16,121 nt of DNA. Origin: Flavobacteriales bacterium. GTDB lineage: Bacteria > Bacteroidota > Bacteroidia > Flavobacteriales > Parvicellaceae. The position numbers were made by a program, and so were the translations under genes. Of the stretch, positions 6,967 through 15,002 are shown piece after piece. The first letter of the stretch is position 1, and every line of letters starts with the position of its first letter. The notes under the pieces are model-generated. The model worked only from the letters and a program-made list of their open reading frames with translations. It had not been told where the DNA came from and ran no database searches. The stretch spans positions 1-16,121 of the forward strand of contig JAAZYJ010000138.1 of the NCBI GenBank assembly GCA_014239715.1, written 5' to 3'.

Positions 6967-8591
6967 AGGAGTCAAAAATAAATATCGATCCAAAAGCTCT
7001 GACTGAAGAAGAGTTAAATAGATCGCAGAATTTTGCACCGGTTCTGGACAAGTACAAGAAAGCAACTGGTGATATGGGGAACAATGGGGGCAAAGGGCCG
7101 TTCAGCTCTCCGAGTGGGTGGTGGTTCGCAGGCGGAATCGCATTAATTGTAACCGTTGCGCTGGTCCTGCTTAAGAATAAGGAAGAAGTCCATACTGAAG
7201 TAGAAGCAATAAGAGAAATTATTGCGCCTATTGAAAGCCTGGAGGTGCCAATGTCCAGCTACACGCTCGATGCAGGAACCGGAGGCAAGATAATTCACAA
7301 TGGAACGACTATCCTGGTTCCTGAGAATGCATTCACAGATGGAGTCGGAAACCTGATCAATGGGGAGGTAGAGTTAAAATATCGTGAATACCACAGCTTA
7401 TCAGAGATCTTCTTAAGTGGAATTCCAATGCAGTACGATTCAGCTGGTGCCAACTTCACATTTGAATCAGCTGGGATGTTCGAGATCAACGCATATCAGA
7501 ATGGTAAAAAGCTGAGAACCAACCCGAGCTCTGTAATAGAGGTCCAGATGGCCTCAAGAAATGACGGAGACTATTTTAACAAGTACTATTTTAATGAATC
7601 AGCTGGCAATTGGGAATACATTTCGAAAGATAACGCGACAATCACTGAGGTGGCTGATTCAGACACTTTATCACCAACACGTGTCATGTCTCGATTGGCT
7701 GAAATTGAGGACAATATGGCTAGAATTGATGCAATGAGGCCAATAGCGCCAGCCAAGAGTGATCCGGAACTTTTCAGCATAAGAATTAAATTTGATAAAG
7801 ACCAGTTTCCCGAACTGAAGTTCTATGGCAATGTTCTTTTTCAAGTACTTGAAGACAATAATGATCCCGAAGTATCATTTAGAACGAAATACGATGGGGT
7901 AGAGTGGGACGATGTTACTCTAGAGAAGGAGGGGAGTCATTACCTGCTCACTTTTTACAAAGATATGGAGCCACATAAGTTCAAAGCCAAACCGGTTATG
8001 GATGACGCGAGCTATAGCTCAGCAATGATTGATTTCGAAGCGAAGTATCTCGCATATGAAAAGAGATATTCGGACATTAAAAAAGCGGATAGCGTGGAAT
8101 ATGCTATGTTGAAATCCATAGCGAAAAAAATGGTTGATTCAACCGATAATATCAACTATTTGAATAGTGAGGCATACGTTGCTAGTCAGATTGGATGGAA
8201 ACAGTCAAATCGCATCTCAAGAGCCTTTTCAATTCGTGAGTTTGGCATTTACAATTGCGACTTCCCCAAGAAGTTGCCAAGGGGAAGGCTGCTGGCCGTA
8301 GACTGTTTTATTAATAAAGAAGACACGAAGGATACCCTTGATGTACGCAGCATGCATCTGGCAGATCACGCAGACAATGTACTTATTTCATTAGGGGTGC
8401 CATCCGGCAGTTTGGAAATAAACCCGTGGAACCGAACCACTTTCTTTTTAGTAACATATGACAATAAGCTCGCTGTTTTCTACAATGAAGATTTTGAGAA
8501 ACTGAAGGAAGCAGAATCTTATGATCTGGCAATGGAGGTATTTGATTTTCCCGAAGACCAGAACAAATTGGAGGAGCTATTGAAGATCTAG
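6963..8591 (+). CDS. Single-pass membrane protein coupled to the ECF sigma factor (putative anti-sigma/sensor)
   Basis: A 542-residue protein not assigned to a characterised family. Residues 1-50 are hydrophilic and predicted cytoplasmic. A single membrane helix lies at about 52-70 (WWFAGGIALIVTVALVLL), followed by KNK. About 470 residues are then outside the cytoplasmic membrane. Residues about 95-195 start with GGKIIHNGTTILVPENAF and contain YREYHSLSEIFLSGIPMQY and FESAGMFEINAY, a pattern that resembles beta-sandwich (ZU5-like) domains in Bacteroidota surface or envelope proteins; this is from memory, not a search. The remainder is charged, with no motif I know. Gene position and topology (small inside part, large outside part, 4-base overlap with the sigma gene) suggest an anti-sigma or signal-receiving role. 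However, the N-terminal 50 residues show no recognisable ASD/zinc-binding anti-sigma motif. Confidence 0.8.
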   Translation: MKESKINIDPKALTEEELNRSQNFAPVLDKYKKATGDMGNNGGKGPFSSPSGWWFAGGIALIVTVALVLLKNKEEVHTEVEAIREIIAPIESLEVPMSSYTLDAGTGGKIIHNGTTILVPENAFTDGVGNLINGEVELKYREYHSLSEIFLSGIPMQYDSAGANFTFESAGMFEINAYQNGKKLRTNPSSVIEVQMASRNDGDYFNKYYFNESAGNWEYISKDNATITEVADSDTLSPTRVMSRLAEIEDNMARIDAMRPIAPAKSDPELFSIRIKFDKDQFPELKFYGNVLFQVLEDNNDPEVSFRTKYDGVEWDDVTLEKEGSHYLLTFYKDMEPHKFKAKPVMDDASYSSAMIDFEAKYLAYEKRYSDIKKADSVEYAMLKSIAKKMVDSTDNINYLNSEAYVASQIGWKQSNRISRAFSIREFGIYNCDFPKKLPRGRLLAVDCFINKEDTKDTLDVRSMHLADHADNVLISLGVPSGSLEINPWNRTTFFLVTYDNKLAVFYNEDFEKLKEAESYDLAMEVFDFPEDQNKLEELLKI

Positions 8592-8669
8592 TTTTTACAG
8601 AAAATAAAATTCTGAAAGGCAGTAGGTAGGATGAGAAATTAGAATCAATTTTATCCTTATTTTAATGGA

Positions 8670-9386
8670 ATGAAGGCAGTCAGACTATTGATGATCTCTT
8701 TTTTCCCGATTGTGGGGATTAGCCAGGTAGGTAATGTCGTTGATTTTACTGTAAAGAAACCTGATGTTGTCATTTCGGTTCTGCCCAATGACAGTGTTTT
8801 CTGGCAGGAGAAAAGGAATCACATCTTCATTACAGTTGAAAAAGGAAAGAGCAAACTGAACAAAGCGGAGCTTACAGTTGGAAGGCTGACACGGATAGGG
8901 CCGACAGAATTTGTTGCCAGTTTTGATTCGGTGTGTGAAACAGTATTGAAGGTTTATGAAAGGTTGCCAAACGGAAAGAGCAGGCTTGCCGTCGCAAAAC
9001 CGTATAAAGTAATTGAAAAACCCATGCCAACCGTAACTGTGGCCGGGGTTGCAAAAGACTCTGCAGTAGATATAAAACGACTGTTGCATATCGGTGCTCT
9101 GCAGGTTGACCTTAAAGATTCACCGGTAAGGCCGGCAATTATTGGATATAAAATGGTCATTGGCAATGGGGAACAGGAAAAAGTTTTTGTGGCAGCTGGC
9201 CACAAACTAACGCTTGCGATGAGAAATCAGATCAGACGGTTAGCTGCGGGTCAGACAATTGAATTTCGGGATATTAATGTCCTCATGCCGGATGGAGGAA
9301 AGAAGACAGTTGAAACAATGTCTGTTTTTTTGGTGGAGACGGATGAATACAACATCGGCAGCAGCGGAACTTTGGATGATCGTTGA
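8670..9386 (+). CDS. Secreted GldM C-terminal-domain-like protein
   Basis: A 238-residue protein with a probable signal peptide (basic start, hydrophobic core MKAVRLLMISFFPIVGISQ, cleavage likely near residues 18-19). Residues about 25-115 look like one beta-rich domain and about 119-225 like a second. The second contains RPAIIGYKMVIGNGEQEK, a segment ending AMRNQIRRLAAGQTIEFRDI, and LMPDGGKKTVETMSVFLV, closely resembling the last domain of GldM, the periplasmic ring/motor component of type 9 secretion and gliding. True GldM is about 510 residues with an N-terminal membrane helix; this protein lacks that half and does not sit in a gldKLMN operon. It is therefore an accessory homologue, not GldM. 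It follows the membrane protein gene by 78 bases on the same strand and may share its transcript. Its end is 23 bases from the convergent histidine kinase gene. Confidence 0.75.
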   Translation: MKAVRLLMISFFPIVGISQVGNVVDFTVKKPDVVISVLPNDSVFWQEKRNHIFITVEKGKSKLNKAELTVGRLTRIGPTEFVASFDSVCETVLKVYERLPNGKSRLAVAKPYKVIEKPMPTVTVAGVAKDSAVDIKRLLHIGALQVDLKDSPVRPAIIGYKMVIGNGEQEKVFVAAGHKLTLAMRNQIRRLAAGQTIEFRDINVLMPDGGKKTVETMSVFLVETDEYNIGSSGTLDDR

Positions 9387-9409
9387 ATATGTGACCTGTC
9401 CATGGAAGA

Positions 9410-10903
9410 TCAGGCATTTAGTATTATACGAAAACAGGTTCCTTTACTGGCATCGGAATAAACAACGAAAATTTTACCATGATGGTAGTTCTCTATGATC
9501 CTTTTTGCTAAAGACAATCCCAGTCCCCACCCTCTTTTTTTCGTGGTATATCCGGGTTCAAAAACGGTTTTCATCTTTCTGGAGGGTATTCCCTTCCCTG
9601 TGTCGGTGATATCGATCTGTACATGAGATCCTGTCGATGTCAAGTGAAATGCAATTACCCCCTTTCCCTCCATAGCGTCAACAGCATTTTTGATAATATT
9701 TTCTATGACCCATTCAAACAATGGAGCGTTCAGCTGCGCAGGGATATCCAATTGTTCGGGCATTACAAATTCCACCTTAGGCGATATTCGATTTCGGAGA
9801 TAATCAGTAATTCTGTTGATCACTTCGAATACGTTTGATCGTGTTAATTGCGTTTCTGATCCGATTTTCGAAAATCGATCGGCAATGGTTTCAAGGCGTA
9901 CAACATCCTTGTTCATTTCTGAAACGGTTGCAGCATCGGTTCCGCTTGATTTGAGAAGCTCCATCCAGGCCATAAGCGAGGAAAGAGGTGTGCCTAATTG
10001 GTGGGCCGTTTCTTTGGCCATTCCCGCCCAGACCTGATTTTGTTCAGCTCTTCTGAAGGTAGAGAACAACAAGTAGCCAATAAGGACGAATAGGCCAATG
10101 ATACCTAGCTGAATATAGGGATAGAACAGCATTTTCTGTTGCAGAGGGTCTTCATCATGATAGATGTAACCGATTTCACCTCCGCCAAGATCAATTCGTA
10201 TTGGTTTGTTCGCACGTTTGAATTCACTGATCTTATCAATTGGCGTTTCACCTTCGGCAAGCAGGTCTGCTGTAACATTTGTAGCTCTTAATCCATTACT
10301 TGCAGAGTCAACAAAAATGAAAGGGACCAACCCCGTATTTGCCACAAGATTATCATCGAAAGACTTCATTAACGAATCTCTCTTTTTGGTCAGGGCGTAA
10401 TACTTGTCGGAGTTGTTGTAAATGATCTTATAATTGAAACCTGAAATGTTCAATGTTAGCGGGTCATTGAATTTTTGCCAATCTTCTATGTAGACGTTAA
10501 TGGAATCCTGGAATCCAACTTCATTTTCCCGTATTTTCAGATTGAATGAGCTGGTGAAATTGTTGCTGTTATCAAGCATGATCAGCGGGATCTTGATGCT
10601 GTCCCGAAGCTCAGTGGACAGGGAATAATCCGGAAGATCGTTTTGAAATTCTTTGGTTGCCCGAACCCAGATCTTTGCTTTGCGCTGCTCTTCTTTTTTC
10701 AGTTGTTCAAATGTCTGATTGGTAAGTTTTACGACCTCAGCTTGCTTTACAATTGTCAAAGACCATTTTTCCAGCTCCTGTTCGTTTCGATCTCTCGCTT
10801 GCCCACTAATATAGCTGCTATACCATAGGAACCCACCGGCGATCAACAAAGCGAATAGCGCCAGTACGATTTTCCAACTTAGTTTTTTAGAGTATAGATT
10901 CAT
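9410..10903 (-). CDS. Membrane sensor histidine kinase
   Basis: A 497-residue two-component sensor kinase. Membrane helix 1 is at about 11-30 and helix 2 at about 262-281, enclosing an extracytoplasmic sensor domain of about 230 residues with no family I recognise. The phosphoacceptor is H301 in KETAHQLGTPLSSLMAW. The ATPase domain has an N box ENIIKNAVDAM (N402, N406), a G1 box DTGKGIP (434-440), an F box VFEPGYTT, and a G2 box GWGLGLSLAK. All catalytic elements are present, and the protein ends soon after the ATPase domain with no receiver. No response regulator gene is nearby, so it is an orphan in this window. Bacteroidota relatives with HQLGTPLSS are common. The AsmA-family gene ends 49 bases upstream on the same strand. 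Confidence 0.93.
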   Translation of the reverse strand: MNLYSKKLSWKIVLALFALLIAGGFLWYSSYISGQARDRNEQELEKWSLTIVKQAEVVKLTNQTFEQLKKEEQRKAKIWVRATKEFQNDLPDYSLSTELRDSIKIPLIMLDNSNNFTSSFNLKIRENEVGFQDSINVYIEDWQKFNDPLTLNISGFNYKIIYNNSDKYYALTKKRDSLMKSFDDNLVANTGLVPFIFVDSASNGLRATNVTADLLAEGETPIDKISEFKRANKPIRIDLGGGEIGYIYHDEDPLQQKMLFYPYIQLGIIGLFVLIGYLLFSTFRRAEQNQVWAGMAKETAHQLGTPLSSLMAWMELLKSSGTDAATVSEMNKDVVRLETIADRFSKIGSETQLTRSNVFEVINRITDYLRNRISPKVEFVMPEQLDIPAQLNAPLFEWVIENIIKNAVDAMEGKGVIAFHLTSTGSHVQIDITDTGKGIPSRKMKTVFEPGYTTKKRGWGLGLSLAKRIIENYHHGKIFVVYSDASKGTCFRIILNA

Positions 10904-10952
10904 TGCTTCACTACTAATTTCACTAAACTATAAAAACAATAGAATATTGCTG

Positions 10953-13634
10953 TTAATTGTTATCAAACTCCATGTGTACAGAGTCTTTTGTTCCACTTGA
11001 ATCAAATTTTGATTCAATATTCTTTAGCCAGTTTTTCATCACATTCCTACGTTCTCTTCTTTTCCCATTGCTGAACTCATTTTCTACCGGGGAAACAGAT
11101 GTGTCTGATTCATCCCATTCAACTTCAAATTGAACGTCTGACTTATTTTTGTCGTTAAATGAACCTATTGAAGAGTCTTTCTTGTATAAACCCAGCTCTT
11201 CTTTCAGGACGGCTTTCAAGGTTTGTTTTTCTGATTGGACTTTTTTCTTTCGGGCCAATCGCTTCTCGTCTTTGTCAATGCCAAAAACTGGATCATCAAC
11301 TGTCCCGGTCATTGACAAATAAATTCTGTAGCCGGTGCCATCGTCAATTATTGATCCGAATTCGGATTCCTTATTTTCCTTCATGAGCGCGTCTCTCAGC
11401 CTAAAATTAAAACCATAGTCTATCTGGTTGTTGAAGTGGTGCTCTCCCTTTATGCCAATGTCCATTACGTTAGATGAAATGTCCATTCTGGGGATCGTGA
11501 TCGTTTCCTTACTGATTTCAATAGTATTTGATAATTTGGAAAACCGAACAGATTTCAGTTTTTGCGCCATTAGATCCGTGTTCACAAATGGCTTCAGTAT
11601 TTTATCTTGTTCTATATACAACGCTATTTCCTGAAGAACTTCGAGATCGGTCAATTCACCCTCCTCAACGTCGATATTTATATTGGAAAGAATGGTTTCC
11701 TGTTTAATGATGAACCCATTATCCAGAGCACACGCGAAATCTAAAGTTGCATCGGTTCTCCCGTTCACGTGACGCCCCTGTATGAATTCCTGCCCAAAGT
11801 TGTCAAATTCTTCAAACAGGTTTTTGATGTCAATACCGCGTAATTTGCCATTGGCAGAAAACAGGTAATTGTTTGCGTTACTGCCGTCAAATTCAAAATT
11901 GCTCCTATAGGTTCCTTCATTAGCCTTGAATCGCACATTTCTTCCCTCCAAGACCTGGTTTTTGAGGCTTGCTACTCCTCTGATATCAATCGCGTCGAAT
12001 TTCCCATAATTAAGATTTTCAACCGTTGTATTGAGATTAAAAGCCAGATTCCGGGGGAGAATAGATTCTGGAGCATAGCTTCTTGACTCATTCGCAGACG
12101 AGGCCATGGATGTTATTCTGCTTAGATCAATGAACCTTGAATCCAGATCCGCCTCTATAGTTAGCGTTTCGTTTTTGCTAAGGATAAACGGAATGAAATT
12201 GCGAAGAACTCCTGCAATGTTAAAGTCGGAATTAAATATGTTTCCCGAACAACTGGATACTGTCGCGTTCCCATTTTTCAGTGAGAAAGAACCATTCAGA
12301 TCAGAGTATTCCAGGGCATTGAGATTGGTTTTTAGATTGACGTTCTCGATCGAAAAATTGCCCGAGGATCTTTTTGTGCGGAACTTGGCGGATTCAGATT
12401 TTCCAAGAACTCTTGCCGAGAAGTCCATTTGGCCGTTCAGGTATTCAACAGATTCAAATTGAAAAAACTCATGTACCGCAGAAAGGTCCAAGCTCCCACT
12501 TACCGAAATATCTACGTCAGGTGTATCAAAGTTTTTCAAGCTAATGGCCCCGTTAAACTGACTGTTCAGCAAAGAACCTGTTAACGTAGCTATATCAAGC
12601 TCACCAAAATCCGAGTTGGTAAAGCTTCCAGTGAAGTTCAGGTCATGTAATTTCATACCCGTTTGAGCTTCTGTTAATTGCCCGTTTTCGATTGAAAATT
12701 CCGCATGTATCTCAGGGATGGTGGCTTTGGAGCATGGGCCAATAATGGTTGCGTTGAAGGTCAGATCCCCATCACTTTTGTAGTGGTTGAACTTTTCGAA
12801 AAAAACCGATGGAAATACAGTAAAAACATTGTTTAAAGCCAGCTCTTTTCCTTTTAGTTTCAGGTCGCAATGTGAGGTTTCAGCCAAATATTCTCCGGTA
12901 ATCTCGAAATTGAGATTTCCGATAATAGCGTTGCCTTTGTCGATAGAATATTTTTTATTGACCTTGTCTATACTCAATACGGTTTCAATGGTTGACCGTT
13001 CATTTTTCAAATAGGTCAGCTGGCCAATTGTAATTGAATTAATGATCAAATCTGAGTATATGGTTAGATCAAAACTGCTTTCAGAAAAAGCTCCGGTTAG
13101 ATCGATTTGCGAAGCATTTCCTTTATAGCTTTGGTCGGTCAATTCATTATAGTAGTGCACTTTGGTGTCAGTACAAATGACTTTCTCGAGTTTAAATTGA
13201 AACTCTTTTTTCTTTGCGCTGTCACTCTGTTCCCAGATCAGATAATTTTCTTTGCCCGCTGCGTTTACGGAAAGATTCAGGAATGCATCTCGGGCCTCGA
13301 TCTGATCTACTGTGTATTGCCCGTTGAAGACCTCCAGAAAATCAAATTTTAACAAAAGCTCTTTCGCGAACAACATAGTATCTCCAGCGGCACTGTTGTT
13401 AACATCTTCGATGTGCGCATTCTCAAACACCAGGGTAGCTTGTGGAAACCGCTTTAATAGATCAAGCCTTACGTTGTCAACGTGAACCTCTGTGGTTAAG
13501 TACTGGTTGAGATAGGAGAGTGCATATTCCTTTATTTCCTTGTTGTAGATTTTTGCCAGAATGACAATGATCAGCAACACCAGCAAAAAGAAGAATGTCA
13601 AGTACAATAGAATTTTCCCGAACTTTTTCAGCAT
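10953..13634 (-). CDS. AsmA-family envelope protein
   Basis: An 893-residue protein with one N-terminal membrane anchor (about residues 7-28, YLTFFFLLVLLIIVILA) and a long periplasmic repeat-like beta-rich body. The segment VDNVRLDLLKRFPQATLVFENAHIED is the family-typical AsmA N-terminal pattern. The region at about residues 620-770 (GELTDLEVLQEIALYIEQDK, then FSKLSNTIEISKETITIP, MDIGIKGEHHFNNQIDYGF) matches AsmA-like C-terminal domains. Relatives of this TamB/AsmA/YhdP supergroup are thought to bridge inner and outer membranes and move lipids, so an envelope lipid-homeostasis role is inferred. The last 120 or so residues are highly charged and probably disordered (KRRERRNVMKNWLKNIESKF). The ATG at 13632-13634 lies directly before the anchor. 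The upstream gap of 104 bases to the pseudouridine synthase gene holds no hairpin I can support. Confidence 0.9.
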   Translation of the reverse strand: MLKKFGKILLYLTFFFLLVLLIIVILAKIYNKEIKEYALSYLNQYLTTEVHVDNVRLDLLKRFPQATLVFENAHIEDVNNSAAGDTMLFAKELLLKFDFLEVFNGQYTVDQIEARDAFLNLSVNAAGKENYLIWEQSDSAKKKEFQFKLEKVICTDTKVHYYNELTDQSYKGNASQIDLTGAFSESSFDLTIYSDLIINSITIGQLTYLKNERSTIETVLSIDKVNKKYSIDKGNAIIGNLNFEITGEYLAETSHCDLKLKGKELALNNVFTVFPSVFFEKFNHYKSDGDLTFNATIIGPCSKATIPEIHAEFSIENGQLTEAQTGMKLHDLNFTGSFTNSDFGELDIATLTGSLLNSQFNGAISLKNFDTPDVDISVSGSLDLSAVHEFFQFESVEYLNGQMDFSARVLGKSESAKFRTKRSSGNFSIENVNLKTNLNALEYSDLNGSFSLKNGNATVSSCSGNIFNSDFNIAGVLRNFIPFILSKNETLTIEADLDSRFIDLSRITSMASSANESRSYAPESILPRNLAFNLNTTVENLNYGKFDAIDIRGVASLKNQVLEGRNVRFKANEGTYRSNFEFDGSNANNYLFSANGKLRGIDIKNLFEEFDNFGQEFIQGRHVNGRTDATLDFACALDNGFIIKQETILSNINIDVEEGELTDLEVLQEIALYIEQDKILKPFVNTDLMAQKLKSVRFSKLSNTIEISKETITIPRMDISSNVMDIGIKGEHHFNNQIDYGFNFRLRDALMKENKESEFGSIIDDGTGYRIYLSMTGTVDDPVFGIDKDEKRLARKKKVQSEKQTLKAVLKEELGLYKKDSSIGSFNDKNKSDVQFEVEWDESDTSVSPVENEFSNGKRRERRNVMKNWLKNIESKFDSSGTKDSVHMEFDNN

Positions 13635-13738
13635 AGGTTATAAAATTACTTCGAAAGCAAGGGGGTTATCCTATAAGGTGGGTGGTTTTATTAACGGTAC
13701 CCTATTGATAGAACGAAAAAGATGAAATGATATTCTAT

Positions 13739-14962
13739 TTATTTCAACATCTTCAGGAAACCAATTTCCTTATCGCTAAGAAATCTCCATTTTCCGCGAG
13801 TCAGATTATCTTTTGTTAGCCCCGCAAAGGAAATTCTATCCAGACGTTCAACGCGGTAGTTCACGTTGGCGAACATCCGTCTTACAATTCTATTTTTGCC
13901 GGAATGCAGGCTCACGATAATCGTAGTTTTATCGTCGGATTTCTGATCGTATTGAATGGTGTCAAATTGAGTCAGGCCATCTTCCAGCTCAACTCCCTCC
14001 AAAAGCATAGCCATGTCTTCCGGAGAAAGAGCTTTATTCAAAACTGCCAGATATATTTTTTTTATTTGATGGCTGGGGTGGGTTAGCTTTTTGGCTAAAC
14101 TACCGTCGTTTGTAAGCAGCAACAAACCGGTAGTCATCCTGTCCAAACGCCCTACAGGATAAATCCTCTCCTCACAAGCATCAGCAACCAACTCTATGAC
14201 GGTTCTTCGGTCATGTGTGTCTTCCATGGTTGTGATCGAGTCTTTGGGCTTGTTGAGCAGGACGTACCTGAGCTTTTCCAGTGTTAAGACCTTTCCTTTG
14301 TAGCTGATGGTGTCTGTTTTTTTCACCTTCACGCCGAGCTCCGTTATGACTTTTCCGTTGACCTCCACATCCCCTGAAGTGATCAGGTTGTCTGCTTCTC
14401 TTCGAGAACATAACCCCGCTTTTGCCAAATATTTATTAAGACGAAGTGTAGAATTTTGAATTTCCTTTTCGACAGGCTCATTAGGGGCCTCTTCTGTCTT
14501 TTCTGTCGCTGAATCAACATTTGCTTTTCTAGGTCGCTTCTTTTTGACGACTTCTTCCGGCTCATCTTTGTTCAGATCAGCCTTAATTTTTGAGGATTTA
14601 TCGGGAGTCGACTCTTTTTCATCCTTTGTTTTTACACTCTTTTTCAAGGACACAGACTCTTTCACGACCTTTTCCGGTGTCTTTTTTTGTTTGGTTCGCA
14701 CCTGTTCTTCCTTCTTCTGATCAGCCTCTATTTCTGAAGAATCAACAGGTGCAGGTTTTGTTTTACCCTTTGTTTTTTCGCTCTTTTCCACGGGGGCAGA
14801 CTTTTCAACGACTTTTTCCGAAGGATTTTTGGAGGCGGGTGTTTCTGGCTCAGCCGTTAACTTACCGGCTTCGACCGGGTCTTGTTCTATTTGGTCATTG
14901 TTTTCAACCTTCTTTGGTTTGCCAAATTTTTGCCCCTTCCATTTGCCTTTATTCTCCTCCAT
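13739..14962 (-). CDS. RsuA/RluB-family pseudouridine synthase with long charged N-terminal extension
   Basis: A 407-residue protein. From about residue 173 there is an S4 RNA-binding domain (LRLNKYLAKAGLCSRREAD, then DVEVNGKVI), then a catalytic domain with YPVGRLDRMTTGLLLLTNDG, where D274 is the expected catalytic aspartate. HSGKNRIVRRMF and LDRISFAGL follow, all typical of the RsuA/RluB/E/F group that modifies rRNA; RluB-like action on 23S rRNA is likely but the site is not readable. The first 170 residues are rich in Lys, Glu, Pro and Ser, probably disordered, and contain an in-frame tandem duplication with a 48-residue period. I choose the ATG at 14960-14962, not the in-frame one at 14978-14980, because a TACCTTTG promoter box (14977-14970) lies between them, so the longer start would be upstream of the transcript. 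Confidence 0.93.
   Translation of the reverse strand: MEENKGKWKGQKFGKPKKVENNDQIEQDPVEAGKLTAEPETPASKNPSEKVVEKSAPVEKSEKTKGKTKPAPVDSSEIEADQKKEEQVRTKQKKTPEKVVKESVSLKKSVKTKDEKESTPDKSSKIKADLNKDEPEEVVKKKRPRKANVDSATEKTEEAPNEPVEKEIQNSTLRLNKYLAKAGLCSRREADNLITSGDVEVNGKVITELGVKVKKTDTISYKGKVLTLEKLRYVLLNKPKDSITTMEDTHDRRTVIELVADACEERIYPVGRLDRMTTGLLLLTNDGSLAKKLTHPSHQIKKIYLAVLNKALSPEDMAMLLEGVELEDGLTQFDTIQYDQKSDDKTTIIVSLHSGKNRIVRRMFANVNYRVERLDRISFAGLTKDNLTRGKWRFLSDKEIGFLKMLK
14575..14676 (-). repeat. Copy 2 of an in-frame 144-bp-period duplication
   Basis: This 102-base block aligns without gaps to 14719-14820, with about 28 differences by hand count (roughly 73% identity). It encodes the second EKVV...KTKDEKE...SSKIKADLNK unit of the pseudouridine synthase tail. 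Confidence 0.75.
14719..14820 (-). repeat. Copy 1 of an in-frame 144-bp-period duplication
   Basis: Partner of the block at 14575-14676, with start points 144 bases (48 codons) apart. It encodes EKVV...KTKGKTK...SSEIEADQKK. Flanking similarity fades gradually, so the original unit was probably the full 144 bases. Confidence 0.75.
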
Positions 14963-14969
14963 AGTTTTG

Positions 14970-14977
14970 CAAAGGTA
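14970..14977 (-). promoter_or_regulatory. -7 promoter element of the pseudouridine synthase gene (possible leaderless start)
   Basis: On the minus strand TACCTTTG matches TAnnTTTG and ends 7 bases before the ATG at 14962, the same spacing as at hemW. A TTG lies 22 bases upstream rather than the preferred 19, so the -33 match is weak. The box decides the start codon of this gene. Confidence 0.45.
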
Positions 14978-15002
14978 CAAAGCATACTTTAGTCAGTAAC
15001 AA

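Noticed and set aside
8600..8616. CAGAA...TTCTG hairpin after the membrane protein gene as a terminator
   Set aside because: A five-pair AT-rich stem without a T-run; not convincing, so the GldM-C-like gene may still be co-transcribed.
14590..14964. 124-residue plus-strand open frame opposite the pseudouridine synthase tail
   Set aside because: It mirrors the Lys/Glu-rich repeat region on the other strand (Phe/Leu/Pro-rich product), an expected artefact of low-complexity coding sequence.
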